The notes under the pieces: generated by a model | Databases searched by the model: none | What the model saw: only the letters and a program-made list of their open reading frames with translations | What the model was told of the DNA's origin: nothing | Part shown: one piece after another, positions 62,055 to 63,034 of the stretch | How positions within the stretch are numbered: the stretch's first letter is position 1 | Layout: the number at the start of each line of letters is the position of its first letter | Assembly: GCF_016908525.1 (NCBI RefSeq) | Contig: NZ_JAFBEB010000016.1 | Span: 1 to 63,034, forward strand | Reading direction: 5' to 3' | Length of the DNA stretch: 63,034 nt | From: Brevibacillus fulvus | Lineage (GTDB): Bacteria > Bacillota > Bacilli > Brevibacillales > Brevibacillaceae | Made by a program: the position numbers and the translations under genes

Positions 62055-62933
62055 TCACCCGATTACTCGGATAATTTCTCCACTCAACCGTCGCTCTTTG
62101 TTGTTGATCCGCTGCAGCTGGATGAATACTACTTGTCCCTCTCGCAACAATCCTTTGTGCAGGCTCCGCTTCGGATGCAGGCAATACACATCCAAACCAG
62201 GCACGAGTTCGACCCAATACCCTGCGTCGAATTGCCGTTTTATCACACCTTTGTACACACCTCGGAGATTGAACCTTGTGCCGATCAATTCCCATTTGTC
62301 CTGAAGAACAGGGGCCACGATGAGCCTAATGGACGAAGCAGGCACTTTCTCGCCTTGTTCTTCCCCGGCTGCCGCTTCACTCTGCTGCGCCGATTGCCCA
62401 TCCCTGACGATCTCCTTGACTTCAACGGTGAGAGTGTGGCCTACCTGATACACGTCTCGCAAATCCTTAAACGGCAATTTCAAGTCGGAATTGGTAAACG
62501 TAAATGAGAACCCGGAGGTTTCCACGACGATGCGGTTCTGCGACACTTTCGTTACCGTTGCCGTGTATTGATCCCCTACCTTCATTCGCCGTAAGGCAAT
62601 TTCCTGCATCAGTTCGATGGCACGGATACGACTGCACAACACTTGTTCGGCATCCTGGTCAATATGCAGGATCATGACCGGAATGGTTTGTCCCAGGAAT
62701 TCATTCATCTCGGACGATTTCTCCAGGCCCGTTTCCATTCGCGGAACGATGCCTTTCACAGTACCAGTCGGCTCCACTTCCAATACCCAGCAGCGAACGG
62801 ATTCTCCGTTCAATTTGTGTGTCTCCAAGCCGACAACATTTGCCTGAATGGCCATGTTATTTTGTTTGGCTGCGAACAGCTCCGCCCAAAAGTTCTTCTG
62901 ATCCCCTTTGCGCTCCAAAATGTTCGCCAACAT
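62055..62933 (-). CDS. S1/OB-fold nucleic-acid-binding protein of the element
   Basis: A 292-residue protein from ATG 62933 behind GGGAGGAA. Two S1/OB-like barrels are suggested by the repeated pattern (VGDQYTATVTKVSQNRIVVET; GVYKGVIKRQFDAGYWVELVPGLDVYCLHPK; LREGQVVFIQLQRIN). It probably binds RNA or single-stranded DNA. It is co-transcribed with the following 192-residue gene. The upstream 101 bases to the window end hold no further gene. Confidence 0.55.
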   Translation of the reverse strand: MLANILERKGDQKNFWAELFAAKQNNMAIQANVVGLETHKLNGESVRCWVLEVEPTGTVKGIVPRMETGLEKSSEMNEFLGQTIPVMILHIDQDAEQVLCSRIRAIELMQEIALRRMKVGDQYTATVTKVSQNRIVVETSGFSFTFTNSDLKLPFKDLRDVYQVGHTLTVEVKEIVRDGQSAQQSEAAAGEEQGEKVPASSIRLIVAPVLQDKWELIGTRFNLRGVYKGVIKRQFDAGYWVELVPGLDVYCLHPKRSLHKGLLREGQVVFIQLQRINNKERRLSGEIIRVIG

Positions 62934-63034
62934 GAACAATTCCTCCCACTATAAATTAATGTTATCTCTCGTTTACTCACTCGTTCTTAGATTTTCATCC
63001 ATTGACTATTTAGAGAGTTGGGGAAATCATGTAT

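Overview
The window reads as part of a genome or large plasmid of a Gram-positive, Bacillales-type Firmicute. Nearly every gene has a strong AGGAGG-type ribosome binding site, intrinsic terminators are frequent, and the gene families (ArsR/CadC, RocR-like sigma-54 activator, CadA, IS21, IS256, IS1182 and IS5-like elements) fit that group. No species call is justified. Most genes lie on the minus strand.

Layout. (1) 1-4.4 kb: a membrane-anchored diheme cytochrome, a decayed phage ArpU-type regulator, a small XRE regulator and a broken tyrosine integrase next to the 3' part of a tRNA-Val, which looks like the end of an integrated island. (2) 4.5-9.0 kb: a three-gene anti-phage operon (AlbA_2/Schlafen-type protein, SIR2-like NADase, HerA ATPase). 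(3) 9.0-12.7 kb: an IS21-family element abutting a 3'-truncated IS1182-family transposase. (4) 12.7-21.6 kb: a metabolic block, with a sigma-54-type operon (amidohydrolase, APC permease, M20 deacylase, glutamine-synthetase-like ligase) divergent from its likely activator and a class III aminotransferase. (5) 21.9-39.3 kb: a defence island built of nested IS pieces. It holds a GIY-YIG/DUF6884 pair and, between two inverted IS5-like ends, a six-gene operon: small protein, methylase-like/TRD protein, sigma-70 factor, DrmA-like helicase, DrmB-like DUF1998 protein and a protein with a HEPN-like C-terminus. I regard this operon as the best candidate for an undescribed system. (6) 39.3-47.8 kb: arsenic and cadmium resistance (arsR-arsB-arsC plus decayed arsI and truncated trxB; MarR regulator, ArsP-like permease, Cys-Cys repeat peptide, ArsN-like acetyltransferase; cadA-cadC).

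(7) 47.9-63.0 kb: a plasmid or integrative-element backbone, all on the minus strand. It carries its own replication and repair set (S1-like RNA/DNA-binding protein, SSB, a possible annealing protein, CHC2 zinc-finger protein, Cas4/RecB-like nuclease, DUF932, RadC, sliding clamp DnaN) and a ubiquitin-like cassette related to PRTRC (E2-like, JAMM protease, E1/ThiF). Two different structured leader motifs each occur twice here, one before dnaN and radC and one before ssb and the annealing-protein gene. No relaxase, Rep or ParA/ParB is visible inside the window, so the type of mobile element stays open.
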